Below, piece after piece: positions 55,001 through 62,517 of a stretch of 64,000 nt of DNA. Both the position numbers and the translations under genes were made by a program. This stretch comes from Mytilus trossulus (taxonomy: Eukaryota > Mollusca > Bivalvia > Mytilida > Mytilidae), in assembly GCF_036588685.1 (NCBI RefSeq), contig NC_086381.1:68827436-68891435 (forward strand). The letters run 5' to 3'. Every line of letters begins with the position of its first letter. The stretch's first letter is position 1. Under the pieces are notes generated by a model, which was not told where the DNA came from, searched no databases, and was given only the letters and a program-made list of their open reading frames with translations.

Positions 55001-55759
55001 CAAAAAATACTTCAAATATTCAAATAGAATAATTTTTGCTACTGAAAAATGACATTAAAGATACAATACTTACTCAACTTGGAAAGTCAAGATTGTGTGT
55101 TTCTCATATAAATAACACCACATTACATGCAGTAATTTCTAAATATTTTGTATATACAGACCAGACCAAGCAGAACTCTATTCTCTTTCAATGCTCCTAA
55201 ACATCCCACCAAAGAAATCAGCAATACAACACCTCCTGCAGCAATAAGTATATAAGCAGCTATTGGAACCATAGACTTTCCAAGCAATTCATCGAATTGA
55301 ACCATATCTATACGGATCCATACTCCTATACCTAAAACTCCTAGTCCACAGAGCTGAAATAAACATAAAATAACATTTACAAAGAAGAAAAAGGCAAAAG
55401 ACAAGGTTGTGAACAACCTGAACAACACTTAAAATAGGTCACTGTTACAGTCGTCAACACTCAACTTGTCAACAGAGCAAAACGAGTACTGGTAGTTTTT
55501 CAAAAATACCTTTTGATGATATCAGCTCTTATTATTTTTTTTATATGAAGCTGTAAATTTTTCAAATTTGTATACTGCTCGCATATCACTGAAGAGACTC
55601 GCATTGTATATTTGTGTGTGTGTGGGAAGGGGGGAATATTTGGATGGTGCAAAAAAATTGGAACAGTTCAAGTTTGAGAATGATAAATCATACCGTATAT
55701 ATACTTACCAGGAATAAAATGTTGAATACCAAAACTGTGTTTCGAATACATTTATACAT
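37022..55759 (-). CDS. Tetraspanin A (7 coding exons, 237 aa)
   Basis: CDS = complement(join(37022..37084, 38276..38359, 38671..38814, 44764..44868, 50662..50736, 55162..55353, 55709..55759)). All introns are phase 0. MYKCIRNTV leads into TM1. TM2 (about 46-68) ends GCLGALKENR. TM3 is YFTFMLFIFMMEAAAAVLG. The large extracellular loop (107 to about 202) has CCG at 144-146, PVSCC at 166-169, C177 and GC at 190-191, plus two NxT/S sequons (NAT, NST). TM4 is followed by KQAGDDNYV. A membrane-organising role is known for the family; the specific partner is unknown. It spans 18.7 kb because its introns are full of mobile elements and minisatellites. Intron 2's donor, CTG|GTCTGT, is a weak match, chosen because it alone keeps the frame and matches tetraspanin B. 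A 5' UTR exon must lie upstream of 55800. Confidence 0.93.
37357..37560 (+). pseudogene. Reverse transcriptase fragment, Penelope-like type
   Basis: The frame reads MLDFLIDNIFVTFDGRVFQQ, then SIPVGTDCAPLLADF and YSYGADFIRKLF. I recognise this as the RT palm region with the G-I-P-M-G-T-N-C-A-P-L-L-A-D box of a repeat family common in molluscs, probably Penelope-like. The key G is replaced by S. The following Y-x-D-D region is absent, and the frame runs into unrelated repeat sequence (37565-37735). It is a dead fragment in intron 6 of tetraspanin A, on the opposite strand. Confidence 0.6.
38004..38117 (+). repeat. 37-bp tandem triplication
   Basis: Three adjacent copies of ACTCAAAGTTTGAATCACGC plus TTACATTTCTTCTGTAT. 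It lies in intron 6 of tetraspanin A. Confidence 0.92.
38276..38359 (-). CDS. Tetraspanin A exon 6 (end of loop, TM4)
   Basis: Acceptor CTGTTTGTAG; donor CAG|GTAAGT. It encodes GCVDALSNWMTGNLIYLLCV and AIAVALFQ. The GC is the conserved last loop cysteine motif. Confidence 0.93.
38671..38814 (-). CDS. Tetraspanin A exon 5 (CCG loop exon)
   Basis: It begins FKCCGFEEPKDWDNATAFTS, includes VPVSCCRNQNQPSC, and ends YDE with donor GAA|GTATGT. Its 48 codons hold five of the six loop cysteines. Confidence 0.94.
38815..39533. other. Start of tetraspanin A intron 4, unique-looking sequence
   Basis: Non-coding. No repeat array, coding remnant or clear regulatory site is seen before the 57-bp array. 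Confidence 0.4.
39534..40237 (+). repeat. 57-bp minisatellite, left block (about 12 copies)
   Basis: The unit is GATTAACTGACAATTATATT, ATATAGGGATAGATGAGCGA, TGTCCTATATGTCTGAC. The first copy lacks seven bases. The array continues at 43855-43950 beyond the retrotransposon inserted into it. Confidence 0.95.
40238..43854 (+). mobile_element. RTE/BovB-like non-LTR retrotransposon, nearly full length
   Basis: The element is 3617 bp, flanked by the 12-bp direct repeat ATATTATATAAG (40226-40237 and 43855-43866), with minisatellite sequence on both sides. The 5' region (about 608 bp) precedes an endonuclease-reverse transcriptase reading frame. The 3' end is a short GTAG-type tandem tail (GTAGGTAGGTAGGTA), consistent with RTE-like elements that end in microsatellites and not poly(A). 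It sits in intron 4 of tetraspanin A in the opposite orientation. Only two frame breaks are seen, so the insertion is young. Confidence 0.9.
40846..43840 (+). pseudogene. Endonuclease-reverse transcriptase of the RTE-like element, two frameshifts
   Basis: Three overlapping segments cover the protein: 40846-42609, about 42610-43208 and 43178-43840. An APE-type endonuclease comes first (LSFWNVRTMYEAGK; GISECRWTG; MGDFNAKVGQ; IDHIAING; SDHHLV). The reverse transcriptase follows (KAPGNDKLSAELFK; FIDFEKAFDS; SGVRQGC; catalytic YADDLALLS). A C-terminal RWRWIGHVLRR...KKGRPKTNWRR domain is common in this clade. Breaks near 42600 and 43165 look like single-base losses in A-rich runs. No other nonsense codon was noticed. 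In animals such proteins are often misnamed craniofacial development protein 2-like. The ATG at 40846 is the first in the long frame. Confidence 0.88.
43855..43950 (+). repeat. 57-bp minisatellite, right block
   Basis: About 1.7 units of the same 57-bp repeat follow the element, beginning with the second target-duplication copy. Confidence 0.92.
43951..44763. other. Intron 4 remainder with a diffuse repeat
   Basis: Non-coding. The section about 44400-44660 has paired ACCACTCAAAAGTTATGCCC and CATTTTGGAGTTATGCCCCT blocks and resembles a bivalve dispersed repeat. Confidence 0.4.
44764..44868 (-). CDS. Tetraspanin A exon 4 (first half of extracellular loop)
   Basis: Acceptor CATTTTTAG|GTAAAACC; donor CAG|GTAACA. 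It encodes 35 residues, VKPFMSTYVESAMMTKYGDP to VDKLQQQ, the helical stalk before FKCCG. It is the counterpart of tetraspanin B exon 4 but without any minisatellite at its donor. Confidence 0.92.
45110..46520 (+). repeat. TGACCTTGACCTCATTTTC repeat cluster, interrupted by a MITE
   Basis: Diverged units have the CTTGACCTCATTTTCATGGT core (near 45128, 45352, 45590, 45735 and 46462). The AAAGGAGTA element at 45767-46349 splits one unit after GGTTCATTTACCAATAAT. It lies in intron 3 of tetraspanin A. Confidence 0.6.
45767..46349. mobile_element. AAAGGAGTAAGT inverted-repeat element, copy 2 (583 bp)
   Basis: The left end AAAGGAGTAAGTTCGATAAG and the right end CTTATCGAACATACTCCTTT are inverted. The similarity runs on through GGCC(A)...TTTGGCC. 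An internal inverted pair surrounds AGCGCA and TGCGCT (about 45992-46010 and 46092-46112). Ends match copy 1 at 18254-18830. Confidence 0.8.
46806..47638 (+). repeat. 43-bp minisatellite, about 19 copies
   Basis: The unit is TACATGGCGGCATTATGTTC, AAGGTTTTCATCGTTATATC, ATG. Because 43 is not a multiple of three, the array opens several overlapping frames of 120-270 codons, all artefacts. It lies in intron 3 of tetraspanin A. Confidence 0.95.
47893..48137 (+). repeat. Dispersed mussel-type repeat, plus copy
   Basis: The full-length reference copy in this window runs from TTGCACCTGTCCTTAGTCAT to TCTCATTCGCACTCATACCA. It shows how the copy at 13015-14697 would read without its insertion. Confidence 0.7.
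48260..48768 (-). pseudogene. Unrecognised decayed coding remnant
   Basis: Read on the minus strand from 48768, one frame runs about 127 codons with a single internal TAG. It reads SRSELCVIRNTTVISHKNKN, LSTEERKCHTAMNKPCVDLN, PSIRDNPNRLPNF, then NTFCAKFKKKDVDEILSGTI and RTKAAKTLV. After a stop at 48387 another frame continues as MTVMLAANSNMDVSLPGEVN, AILNHIQYFKTTVDSP. The composition is protein-like and unlike the AT-rich surroundings, but I recognise no family. It could be a processed pseudogene or an old transposon protein. It lies in intron 3 of tetraspanin A. Confidence 0.4.
48871..49056. mobile_element. Palindromic MITE with 44-bp perfect inverted repeats and 9-bp target duplication
   Basis: The terminal repeat CAATCTAATTAAAATATTGA continues through CTCTGATTACG for 44 bp and is perfectly inverted at 49013-49056. 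GCTTCCTGG flanks it directly on both sides (48862-48870 and 49057-49065). Inside the left half a 40-bp block is directly duplicated (48877-48916, 48917-48956). A 9-bp duplication is characteristic of Mutator-like elements. No coding capacity. Confidence 0.88.
49891..50068. mobile_element. Palindromic MITE-like element (178 bp)
   Basis: The outer arm GTACTTAATTAAGAATTGAA, CTTCTTTTTGTAACTTTAT and GTAAAAGCGTTGAC is inverted on the other side with a few differences. The centre includes CGCGCGGAATCGC. No clear target duplication was found. It lies in intron 3 of tetraspanin A. Confidence 0.8.
50662..50736 (-). CDS. Tetraspanin A exon 3 (TM3)
   Basis: Acceptor TTTTATTTCAG; donor CAG|GTAAAT. It encodes YFTFMLFIFMMEAAAAVLGS and LFYDQ (25 residues). 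Confidence 0.93.
50946..51057 (+). repeat. 66-bp minisatellite, left block
   Basis: Unit: GAATATCACGTGGGAGAGGT, TGACAGTCTCTTACAATACT, AGAGCATTACATTGGCAGAC, TAAATA. About 1.7 copies occur before the Helitron. Nearly every unit has a CACGTG palindrome. Confidence 0.93.
51290..51552 (+). repeat. Dispersed mussel-type repeat nested in the Helitron
   Basis: It begins CATTCCAGTCAGGAGCCCGT and ends TCATTGATATTCATACCACA. The Helitron's duplicated segments lie on either side of it. Confidence 0.65.
51750..51900 (+). mobile_element. GGATCCGCCACTG MITE nested in the Helitron
   Basis: It contains TCGGATTTAGGGGGCCCGCC and CACTGAAGCATGACCGGAGC, and ends TGGATCCGCCACTG. It is alignable along its length with 58774-58932. 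Confidence 0.7.
52492..52918 (+). repeat. 66-bp minisatellite, right block (about 6.5 copies)
   Basis: Same unit as 50946-51057. The CACGTG becomes CATGTG in two copies. One unit carries an extra ATTCCAC. It lies in intron 2 of tetraspanin A. Confidence 0.94.
52970..53155 (+). repeat. 21-bp tandem array, about 9 copies
   Basis: The unit GTGGGTTCGACAGGCGACAT plus T has variants. The minus-strand frame it opens (DPTRSPV-type heptads) follows from the 21-bp period and is not called as a gene. Confidence 0.92.
53160..55161. other. Rest of tetraspanin A intron 2 (upstream part)
   Basis: It includes an A/T repeat zone at 53225-53380 resembling a LINE 3' end. An imperfect palindrome around GAGGCAATTGCCTC lies at about 53510. 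The possible hAT remnant is at 54590-54720. The minus-strand 127-codon frame at 54392-54775 appears to be the antisense of that remnant. Confidence 0.4.
54590..54720 (+). pseudogene. Possible hAT-family transposase C-terminal remnant
   Basis: The plus-strand frame reads SGEKL, stop, then GLAMLHDHCDKDVNRPNILK and RFGETSHRKIGKLH, then stop. It resembles the LxGLAML.IH.D.(D/E) pattern at the C-terminal dimerisation end of hAT-derived proteins, as recalled from family knowledge. There are stops on both sides and no transposase core. An alternative is chance similarity. Confidence 0.3.
55162..55353 (-). CDS. Tetraspanin A exon 2 (TM1 end to TM2)
   Basis: After TTTATTTCAG it encodes 64 residues from LCGLGVLGIGVWIRIDMVQF to GCLGALKENRVLLGL. 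The donor CTG|GTCTGT is weak, but it preserves phase and matches tetraspanin B exon 2 in length exactly. Confidence 0.93.
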
Positions 55760-55800
55760 GCTTCCTCGGCGTCTTTCAGCAATGCAATAAATCTATAAAG
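55709..55800 (-). CDS. Tetraspanin A first coding exon
   Basis: The acceptor TACATTTTAG lies just above 55800, so 55760-55800 is 5' UTR. ATG at 55759 gives MYKCIRNTVLVFNILFL, with donor CTG|GTAAGT. The presence of an acceptor implies an upstream untranslated exon that I could not find. Confidence 0.87.
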
Positions 55801-56004
55801 CTAAAATGTAAAACACTTTTACAACTTTGTAATGATTTTAAAAGACAATTAACATAAATATCAACAGTTATCATATAGGTAAGTTATAACGAAATGCCTC
55901 ATAAATGCATAATACCCAAGCAAGCAACAATGATTTGTGTGGTTGAAGAAGCATTTGACCATCAAAAGGGTGCAATATTTGGGTACTCGGTCGGTGCACT
56001 TTGG

Positions 56005-56644
56005 GTAACGTAAGGGTACCCAAATTGCACCTAGTACCCAAATTGCACCTATTTAGCAAAAAATAGCAACGCAAATCTTACAAGATTTCCTAAAGACTAA
56101 ACAATTTGTATTTTTTATTATTTGATACTATGCACATCTTTCAAAGTAGGTAAAACTATTTAAATATGCACAGAACGTTCACAGTATTTATCAACAAATG
56201 AAGTGTTTACTGAAAAAGCAAAATGTACTGAAACGTCGCCATGCGACGTCATCAAAACGTCATCTTTTTAAAAGGAGCAAATACAATATGTTACAAGTAT
56301 CAATTCTTAAAAAATAATAATAGAAAGCATGGACTAATATCCAAATGTTCAAAATATTTAAAGAAATTAATCAAATGCTCTGTTATTAGACTTTTGACAA
56401 TGCAAATTTAAGCATGGATGCAATTTGGGTACTCCTCACTTCAGAATAATTGATGGTTTGGAGGTCAGTTTAGACCAATTTTTCTATGATTCCATATGGA
56501 TTAAAAATCAAATTGGTGTACCTATATAATAAAGAAGGATAGGGCTACAAAATAAACACATTAAGGACATTTATTTCTTGATGATAAAAAAACGTAGGCG
56601 AAAAAACTGTCAAAATAGGTGCAATTTGGGTACCGTCACGTTAC
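56005..56644. mobile_element. Inverted-repeat element with GGTACCCAAATTGCACC motifs (640 bp)
   Basis: The left end GTAACGTAAGGGTACCCAAA, TTGCACCTA and the right end TAGGTGCAATTTGGGTACCG, TCACGTTAC are inverted. The CCCAAATTGCACC motif is tandemly duplicated on the left and recurs once inside (about 56420). No coding capacity. It lies upstream of tetraspanin A's first coding exon, possibly in its 5' intron or promoter. Confidence 0.65.
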
Positions 56645-57794
56645 ACTGCCGTGACGTTATACAACATCGCTGCAAGTGATTAGTCATAACATGATAAAAC
56701 AGTACCATGATATGCAACATAAAGCAGTTAGAAATTTTAGGCTTTGATATTTATGAATTACCAAGGAAGACTTTTAAATGACAAAGATATATATCATATA
56801 AATGTCAAACTCCAAATGCAGACGACGTTTTTTTGAAGACCGGAAATAATAGAAAGAAAAAAGTAAAAAAATCGATAACGTTTATTTGTTTTTACGGAAT
56901 GATCAAAGAACAGACAAAGAAGAAAAGAAGCATAAAAATTTTAACGAGTGTCTCAATTTTTATATAATTTTTACATTTTTGAGGCTGATTTTTTCTATTC
57001 TTTATGTTTTGTGTCCATTTTCTTGTATTTATATTTATATTTATCTTTTAGTTCCATATTCCTTCAAATTTTGATTTTTTTTTATAATCGGTTTATCCTT
57101 GCAAAAGTTGTGACGAAAAGATTTCACATAAAACCCCCACCATTTCAAATTTTGATAGCATTGCTTGTATATGATATATCTCCATATGATTATTTCAATA
57201 ATTATTCATCACGCAGAGTCCAACTACAGGAAGGTTTTACACAGGAAAATATTTATATGGGCGGATGAGGTCAGTCTGAAACGTTAAAATTGTAAAAACT
57301 TGAAATTTCATCGTTAAAAACAGTTCACGATTGGTGGACTTTTGCAATACCAACACTAATATTAATAAAAATATGTTTGTTGATGTAGACGTCTTCGTGA
57401 TGAATTTTAAAATATATATTGATGAATGGAAAAGCATTTTAAATTCATCCCTTCCAGACGGGAAAATGACCGGACTGAAGTACGTGTGTACGTCCATTAT
57501 TCATTTTTCATTATTCAAATTCAATAATGAATACTAAAAGTTCATTATTTATTTTTCATTATTGAATATCTTGCATTGCAATATGAGTATAAATGTATAT
57601 ATAGGATACATATATTTAAAAGTTTACAAGTGTAATTTACTTGAATTTTATGTACATGTATGGTTTATTATATATATAATATATTGAAAAATTTGCAATA
57701 TTATAGTTTTTATATCAAGATGAAGTTAGCTCAGACCAAAATAATGGAGTTTTTTTTTTATATATATATATTAATTTTATGATATCTAGGAAAG
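56645..57794. other. AT-rich stretch upstream of the second LINE
   Basis: No gene supported. Simple AT tracts lie at 57670-57770. Overlapping short frames on both strands near 56886-57540 are low-complexity. Confidence 0.4.
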
Positions 57795-58773
57795 AACATC
57801 TTTCTATTTCATCATGGAATGTTCATGGCCTTGGGGACAAGATAGATGATCCATTCTTTTTAAATAATATAAAAAAGTGATATAAATATTTTATTAGAAA
57901 CCTGGAAAGGAGAATGTGAGGAATTCAAAGAAAAGGGATTTAACTTAATTTCAAAATGTCGTTAACAGAAATTAGGGTCGAGACGATATAGTGGAGGTAT
58001 AATAATTTACATCAGAAAAGAATATATGAAGGGAATTAGTTATTTAAAGGATGCTTCACTATCAGAAAATAGACTTTGGTTGAAGGTGGACAAATATTTT
58101 TTTGGTTTATCAGACGACATTTATATATGTGCTTCTTATATTCCTCCAGTTTCATCTACGTATTTTGAAAATGACTTTATTATGCTTGACCATGAGTTGA
58201 GCACTCTATCTAGTAGGGATAAGATATTGGTTATAGGAGATTTAAACTCCAGACAAGGGGAATTACCAGATTATATTAAAAATTATTCTTTACAGATAAA
58301 TAATTTTGATGGTTCAGATTTACTTCCATCAGACTATGCCATTGATATAGTAACCAAGATAAAGTTTTAAATACACATGGTAAATCTTTTTGATCTCTGC
58401 TTGTCCTGGGGGCTACGTATAGTAAACGGAAGGTAACTATGAGACTCGTTAGGTTATTATATTTATGTCTAAAAATGGTTTTAGCACTGTTGATTATGCT
58501 TTAGTGAGTGGGAGTCTCTGTCCTCAGTTCAATATTTTAAGACAATTGACTTTACATATCTCTCAGATCATGCTAAAATTGATTCAGCATTACTGCCAAA
58601 TACAAAAGGTTACTGTACAGCCTCCAAACTGAGTTTAAATTAGATAATAATAAATGGAAGAGTATTAATACTTATAAGATCTTATAAATGGACAGAATAA
58701 TCAAAGAACTTGGTGATTAATGCTCTATCTACTGATTATATCAGAGAACAAATTATTAGTCTGGAAATACTTG

Positions 58774-58932
58774 CAGAGGCGAATTTAGAGGGGGCCAGGG
58801 GACCCGGCCCCCTTTCTTTTTGGGAAAAAAATGGTTGCTGATATAGGAAACCACTGAAGCGTGACTGGAGCGGGCCCCCTCTTAGGTCAGTCAGTGGGAA
58901 CCCTCTTATGAAAATTCCTGGATCCGCCACTG
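58774..58932 (+). mobile_element. GGATCCGCCACTG MITE inserted in the LINE (159 bp)
   Basis: Ends are CAGAGGCGAATTTAGA and TGGATCCGCCACTG, imperfectly inverted. ACTTG flanks both sides (58769-58773 and 58933-58937), a likely 5-bp target duplication. LINE coding sequence continues on each side. Confidence 0.8.
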
Positions 58933-59619
58933 ACTTGATATTACTAAAACTCAAGATGGTGTTGATGAAGCAATTGAAAAGCTAACACATATTTTACAAA
59001 ATATTTCTGAGATAGCATATGTAAAAAAAAAATTGGAAGTAACAAAAAAAAAGAAAGAAAAAAAAAGACAACCTTGGTCACATAATGTTATTTATGAAAC
59101 AAAACGAGAGATTAATTCCATTGGTAATAAAATAAAAAATAACCCTATCAATAATCATTTAAAACAAAAATATTTTTTTCTGTGTAAAAATATTTAAAAG
59201 ATGGTAAAGCTAACACAAAGAAAATAGAATATAAAGAAAATATATTTGCTTCACTGTCGGATAAAAGTGGTAAAAGTCCAAAAGAATATTGGAACATTCT
59301 AAAATCATTTATAAAACAGAGAACAGATGAAACGGATGATATCCCTGAAATATCAAATATCCCTGAAATATCAAAAGAAGAAGACAAACTGATGAGGTAA
59401 AGATCAAGGAAATCCAACTCAAATTGATACTACCTTACAAAGGGAAATAGAAAATAAACTTAAGAATATAGAAAATAATATTATAGAAAATTTAGAAACA
59501 GATAAACCATTCAGTTTCTCAAAAATAAAACAAGTTATAAAATTAATGGACTTAAATTAGGGAAAGTTGCTGGTCCTGATAGAATTATAAATGAAGTTAT
59601 AAAATACTCTAACCCATTT

Positions 59620-60273
59620 ATGATTAAAAATTATGTAAACATATTTAAGTTTATTCTACTAACAGGGAAATACCCTCAAACATGGAGAAAATCATTTTTA
59701 GTCCCGTTACATAAATCTGGAGATAAAAATGATCCCAATAACTACAGAGGAGTCTCTATGATTAATTGTCTTGCAAAAATATTTAATGCAACTCTAAATA
59801 ATAGGTTTACTAAAATTATAGATGAACAATTAAGTAACAGCCAATTTGGATTTAGAGAGAACCACAGAACTGCAGATAGCATTTTGATATCAAAATCTCT
59901 AATAAATAAGTATTTACATAAAAACAAAAAGAAATTTTATGCTTGTTTTGTAGATTTAAGAAAGGTGTTTGACTCTGTATGGAGAGATGCTCTTTTATAC
60001 AAACTTTATAATATGGGGGTATAGGAAAGAAACTGTTGTGTTAAACATCAGTATGACGACACTGGGTCTTCAACTAAATACAAAAACATGGTAACTGATA
60101 TGTTTCATATTACAAGAGGGGTAAAACAAGGTGATTCACTGAGTCCTACTTTATTTAATATATTCATAAATGACATCACAGAGGTTTTTGAAAATGACTT
60201 GTGTTATCCTCTAAAAATTATAGACTCAAAACTAAGTTGCCTGCTTTTTGCAGATGACTTGTTCAGAAACTAA
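59620..60273 (+). pseudogene. LINE reverse transcriptase core, broken
   Basis: The frame 59620-60024 covers RT blocks 1-4. After a stop at about 60024 the frame resumes at 60088 with VTDMFHITRGVKQGDSLSPT and reaches LLFADDL before ending. Catalytic aspartates in FVDLRK and FADD are still present. No intact protein could be made. Confidence 0.8.
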
Positions 60274-60999
60274 AACAGGGCTACAGAATAGTCTCAATAA
60301 TTTAGCTTTATACTGTGATAAATGGCAGATAGAATTGAATATTAAAAAGACAAATTCTATGATATTTAATAGGACTAAACTAGAAAAAAACATTTTTAAA
60401 TTTTAAAAACAGTAACATTGATAATGTATCAGAATACTTATTTTTAGGCTTATTAATTAAATACAATGGCAACATGTCTCATAGTACAAACTGATATTAA
60501 ATTAGAAAGCTATTTTTTCTAAATTGTTAATATATAATCAATTTTTATTGTGTAAATTTAGATGTGGAAGTCACCGATTACCTATCGAGACGGGAAGTTG
60601 GAATAACATATCAAGAAATGATAGGTTGTGCCATCTTTGCGAATCAAGTGACGTAGGTGATGAATATCATTATGTTATGTCATGTAATGCTCTTACTCAA
60701 GAAAGAAATAGGTTGTTACCATACTATTGTACTCTTCGTCCAAATATTTATAAATATCAACAATTAATGAGCTCTAATAATCATATTGTTCTTGAAAAAC
60801 TTTGTAGATTTATAAAAATTATAAATGTGAGGGTCACTCCTCCTGGTTAGTTTGTAATTTAATGCTTTATGTTTGTATTGTTCACATGTGCTTCAATATT
60901 TTATGTAATTGTTTATATATTCTCTGTAACTATGTAACTTGTAGTTTATGAGAAATAAAATTCATTCATTCATTCATAAAAAAAAAAAAAAGAACTTGT

Positions 61000-61462
61000 C
61001 AAAAATGTCCAAAAAGCTTTGTTTCGGTTGAAAGCTGTACACAAAGTCTTTGAATAATTTACCAGTCAAAGTTGCATGCCACCTCTTTGATTCCCTCATA
61101 AAACCAATAATGATATACAACTCCGCGGTTAGTTAATTAGACACATATATATCTCTTTTTAGAGCAAAAAATAGAGCTTTAAATTCTGGAAAAGAAGTAG
61201 ATATTTTAAGTTTTGCAGAAAAAAGTCCAATTGAAAAATTAGTCTTGCAATTTAGTAATTTTTTACTAGGAACTAGAAAGAATGCATCTGATCTTGCAAC
61301 TAGAGCTGAATTGGGGAGACTTCCTATAGAATTTAATATTAAAACACAAACTTTATTATATTTAAAGAGATTTGAATGCTGTAATTTAAATCCTCTTTTG
61401 AAAGAAGCTTACACACTTAGTAAAAACTTAGACTCAGAAGGAGTATATTACGGAAGCCGATA
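61000..61462 (+). pseudogene. Displaced LINE segment (region between RT and C-terminus)
   Basis: It reads VQKALFRLKAVHKVF, then SLIKPIMIYNSAV across frame breaks, then FSNFLLGTRKNASDLATRAE, LGRLPIEFNIKTQTLLYL and SEGVYYGSR (61245-61463). In related LINEs this region lies between the RT and the CHLC C-terminus. The preceding LINE lacks it at about 60480-60524, and here it lies after that LINE's 3' end. Confidence 0.65.
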
Positions 61463-61469
61463 AGGGCCA

Positions 61470-61750
61470 TTCAAAAAAAAAATTATGTCGTAATTACGAC
61501 ATAGCATGTCGTAATTTCGACATAACATGTCGTTATGACGACATCGCGATGTCGTAATTACGACATAACATGTCGTTATAACGACATAACATGTCGTTAT
61601 AACGACATATAACGACATAACATGTCGTTACAACGACATCGCTATGTCGTAATTTCGACATAACATGTCGTAATAACGACATCACTATGTCATTTTAACG
61701 ACATCACTATGTCATTTTAACGACATAGCTATGTCGTAATAACGACAATT
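61470..61750. repeat. Array of 18-bp palindromes (ATGTCGT..ACGACAT), copy 1
   Basis: About a dozen near-palindromes such as ATGTCGTTATAACGACAT and ATGTCGTAATTACGACAT are joined by spacers of two to six bases (AGC, AAC, CGCG, CACT). They follow TACGGAAGCCGATAAGGGCC and an A run. The whole array could fold into serial hairpins. Confidence 0.92.
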
Positions 61751-61754
61751 TATA

Positions 61755-62311
61755 TATATAAAAGAATATGTATTATGATTGCCAAGAGACTAAATGACAC
61801 AGAAATTAATAAATATAGGTCATCATAATGCCAAGCTTTCCACCCCCCTTTAAATAATCGCAAACTACATGCCTTCTGGTATTAAGGGTTAATTGAAGTA
61901 TTGATTGCTCTATTTCTACTTTCAAACGTTTGGCACGATGTTCCTACAAAACGACGTTACACTTTTAAATGCGGCGTCGAAGAGGGTTTTTGACTCGATT
62001 AATTTTTGCAAGTTTTATTCGTTTTTTTATATGTTGGTTGATTCTGGTTCTGTTCGTTTTGAGATGTCATTTTATCATAAATTACCTCAAGTTGTGGAAA
62101 TTGATTTAATAATGTTTACCCTTTAAGTTATTTCAACTAAAAATGCAGTACTGTCGCAAGTAATGTATGAAGGAAGGATGGGACGGAAGTACATGTATAC
62201 GGTTTTCCATAGAAAAAAATATTATTAGATGTACAAAACTTTTATCATAGGATGTTTAACTTTCAAGGTGCATATCATCTGTCATTGTAAAATTTCTATA
62301 TCTTAATTCTA
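61755..62311. other. Duplicated flank and spacer between palindrome arrays
   Basis: 61755-61830 is a minus dispersed-repeat fragment (GTATTATGATTGCCAAGAGA) shared with 62530. 61831-61952 (AAGCTTTCCACC to GATGTTCCTACAA) is shared with 63142-63262. The remainder shows no gene; a 73-codon frame at 61905 lacks a recognisable domain. Confidence 0.5.
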
Positions 62312-62515
62312 CGGAAGCCGACAAGGGCCATTAAAAAAAAAAAATTTATGTCGAAATTACGACATAGCAAGTCGTAATTTCGACATAGCATGTCGTTATA
62401 ACGACATCGATATGTCGTAATTTCGACATAACATGTCGTAATAACGACATCACTATGTCGTTTTTACGACATAGCTATGTCGTAATAACGACATCGCTAT
62501 ATATATATACATGTA
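62312..62515. repeat. Array of ATGTCGT..ACGACAT palindromes, copy 2
   Basis: It starts TACGGAAGCCGACAAGGGCC and an A run as in copy 1, then about seven palindromes including GTCGTTATAACGAC. It is followed by the same TATATAAAAGAATAT...TTGCCAAGAGACT flank, so the two arrays belong to one duplicated unit. Confidence 0.9.
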
Positions 62516-62517
62516 TA

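Larger units (their letters stand above)
57795..60990 (+). mobile_element. Decayed non-LTR retrotransposon (LINE), CR1/Jockey-like
   Basis: Broken coding pieces appear in order. The endonuclease start is HLSISSWNVHGLGDKIDD (57790s); later endonuclease is at 58026-58370 (KILVIGDLNSRQGELPDY). RT is at 59620-60024 (YRGVSMINCLAKIFN; FRENHRTADS; FVDLRKVFDSVW) and 60088-60273 (GVKQGDSLSP; LLFADDL). The C-terminal CHLCESSDVGDEYHYVMSCN is at 60524-60850. The 3' end is ATTCATTCATTCAT plus an A run at about 60960-60990. Many stops and frameshifts make it inactive. A MITE has inserted at 58774. Clade assignment is tentative. Confidence 0.8.

Noticed and set aside
61905-62126. Plus-strand 73-codon frame as a gene
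   Set aside because: Its start lies in a block duplicated at 63142-63262, where the frame diverges completely after about 14 codons, and no domain is evident.
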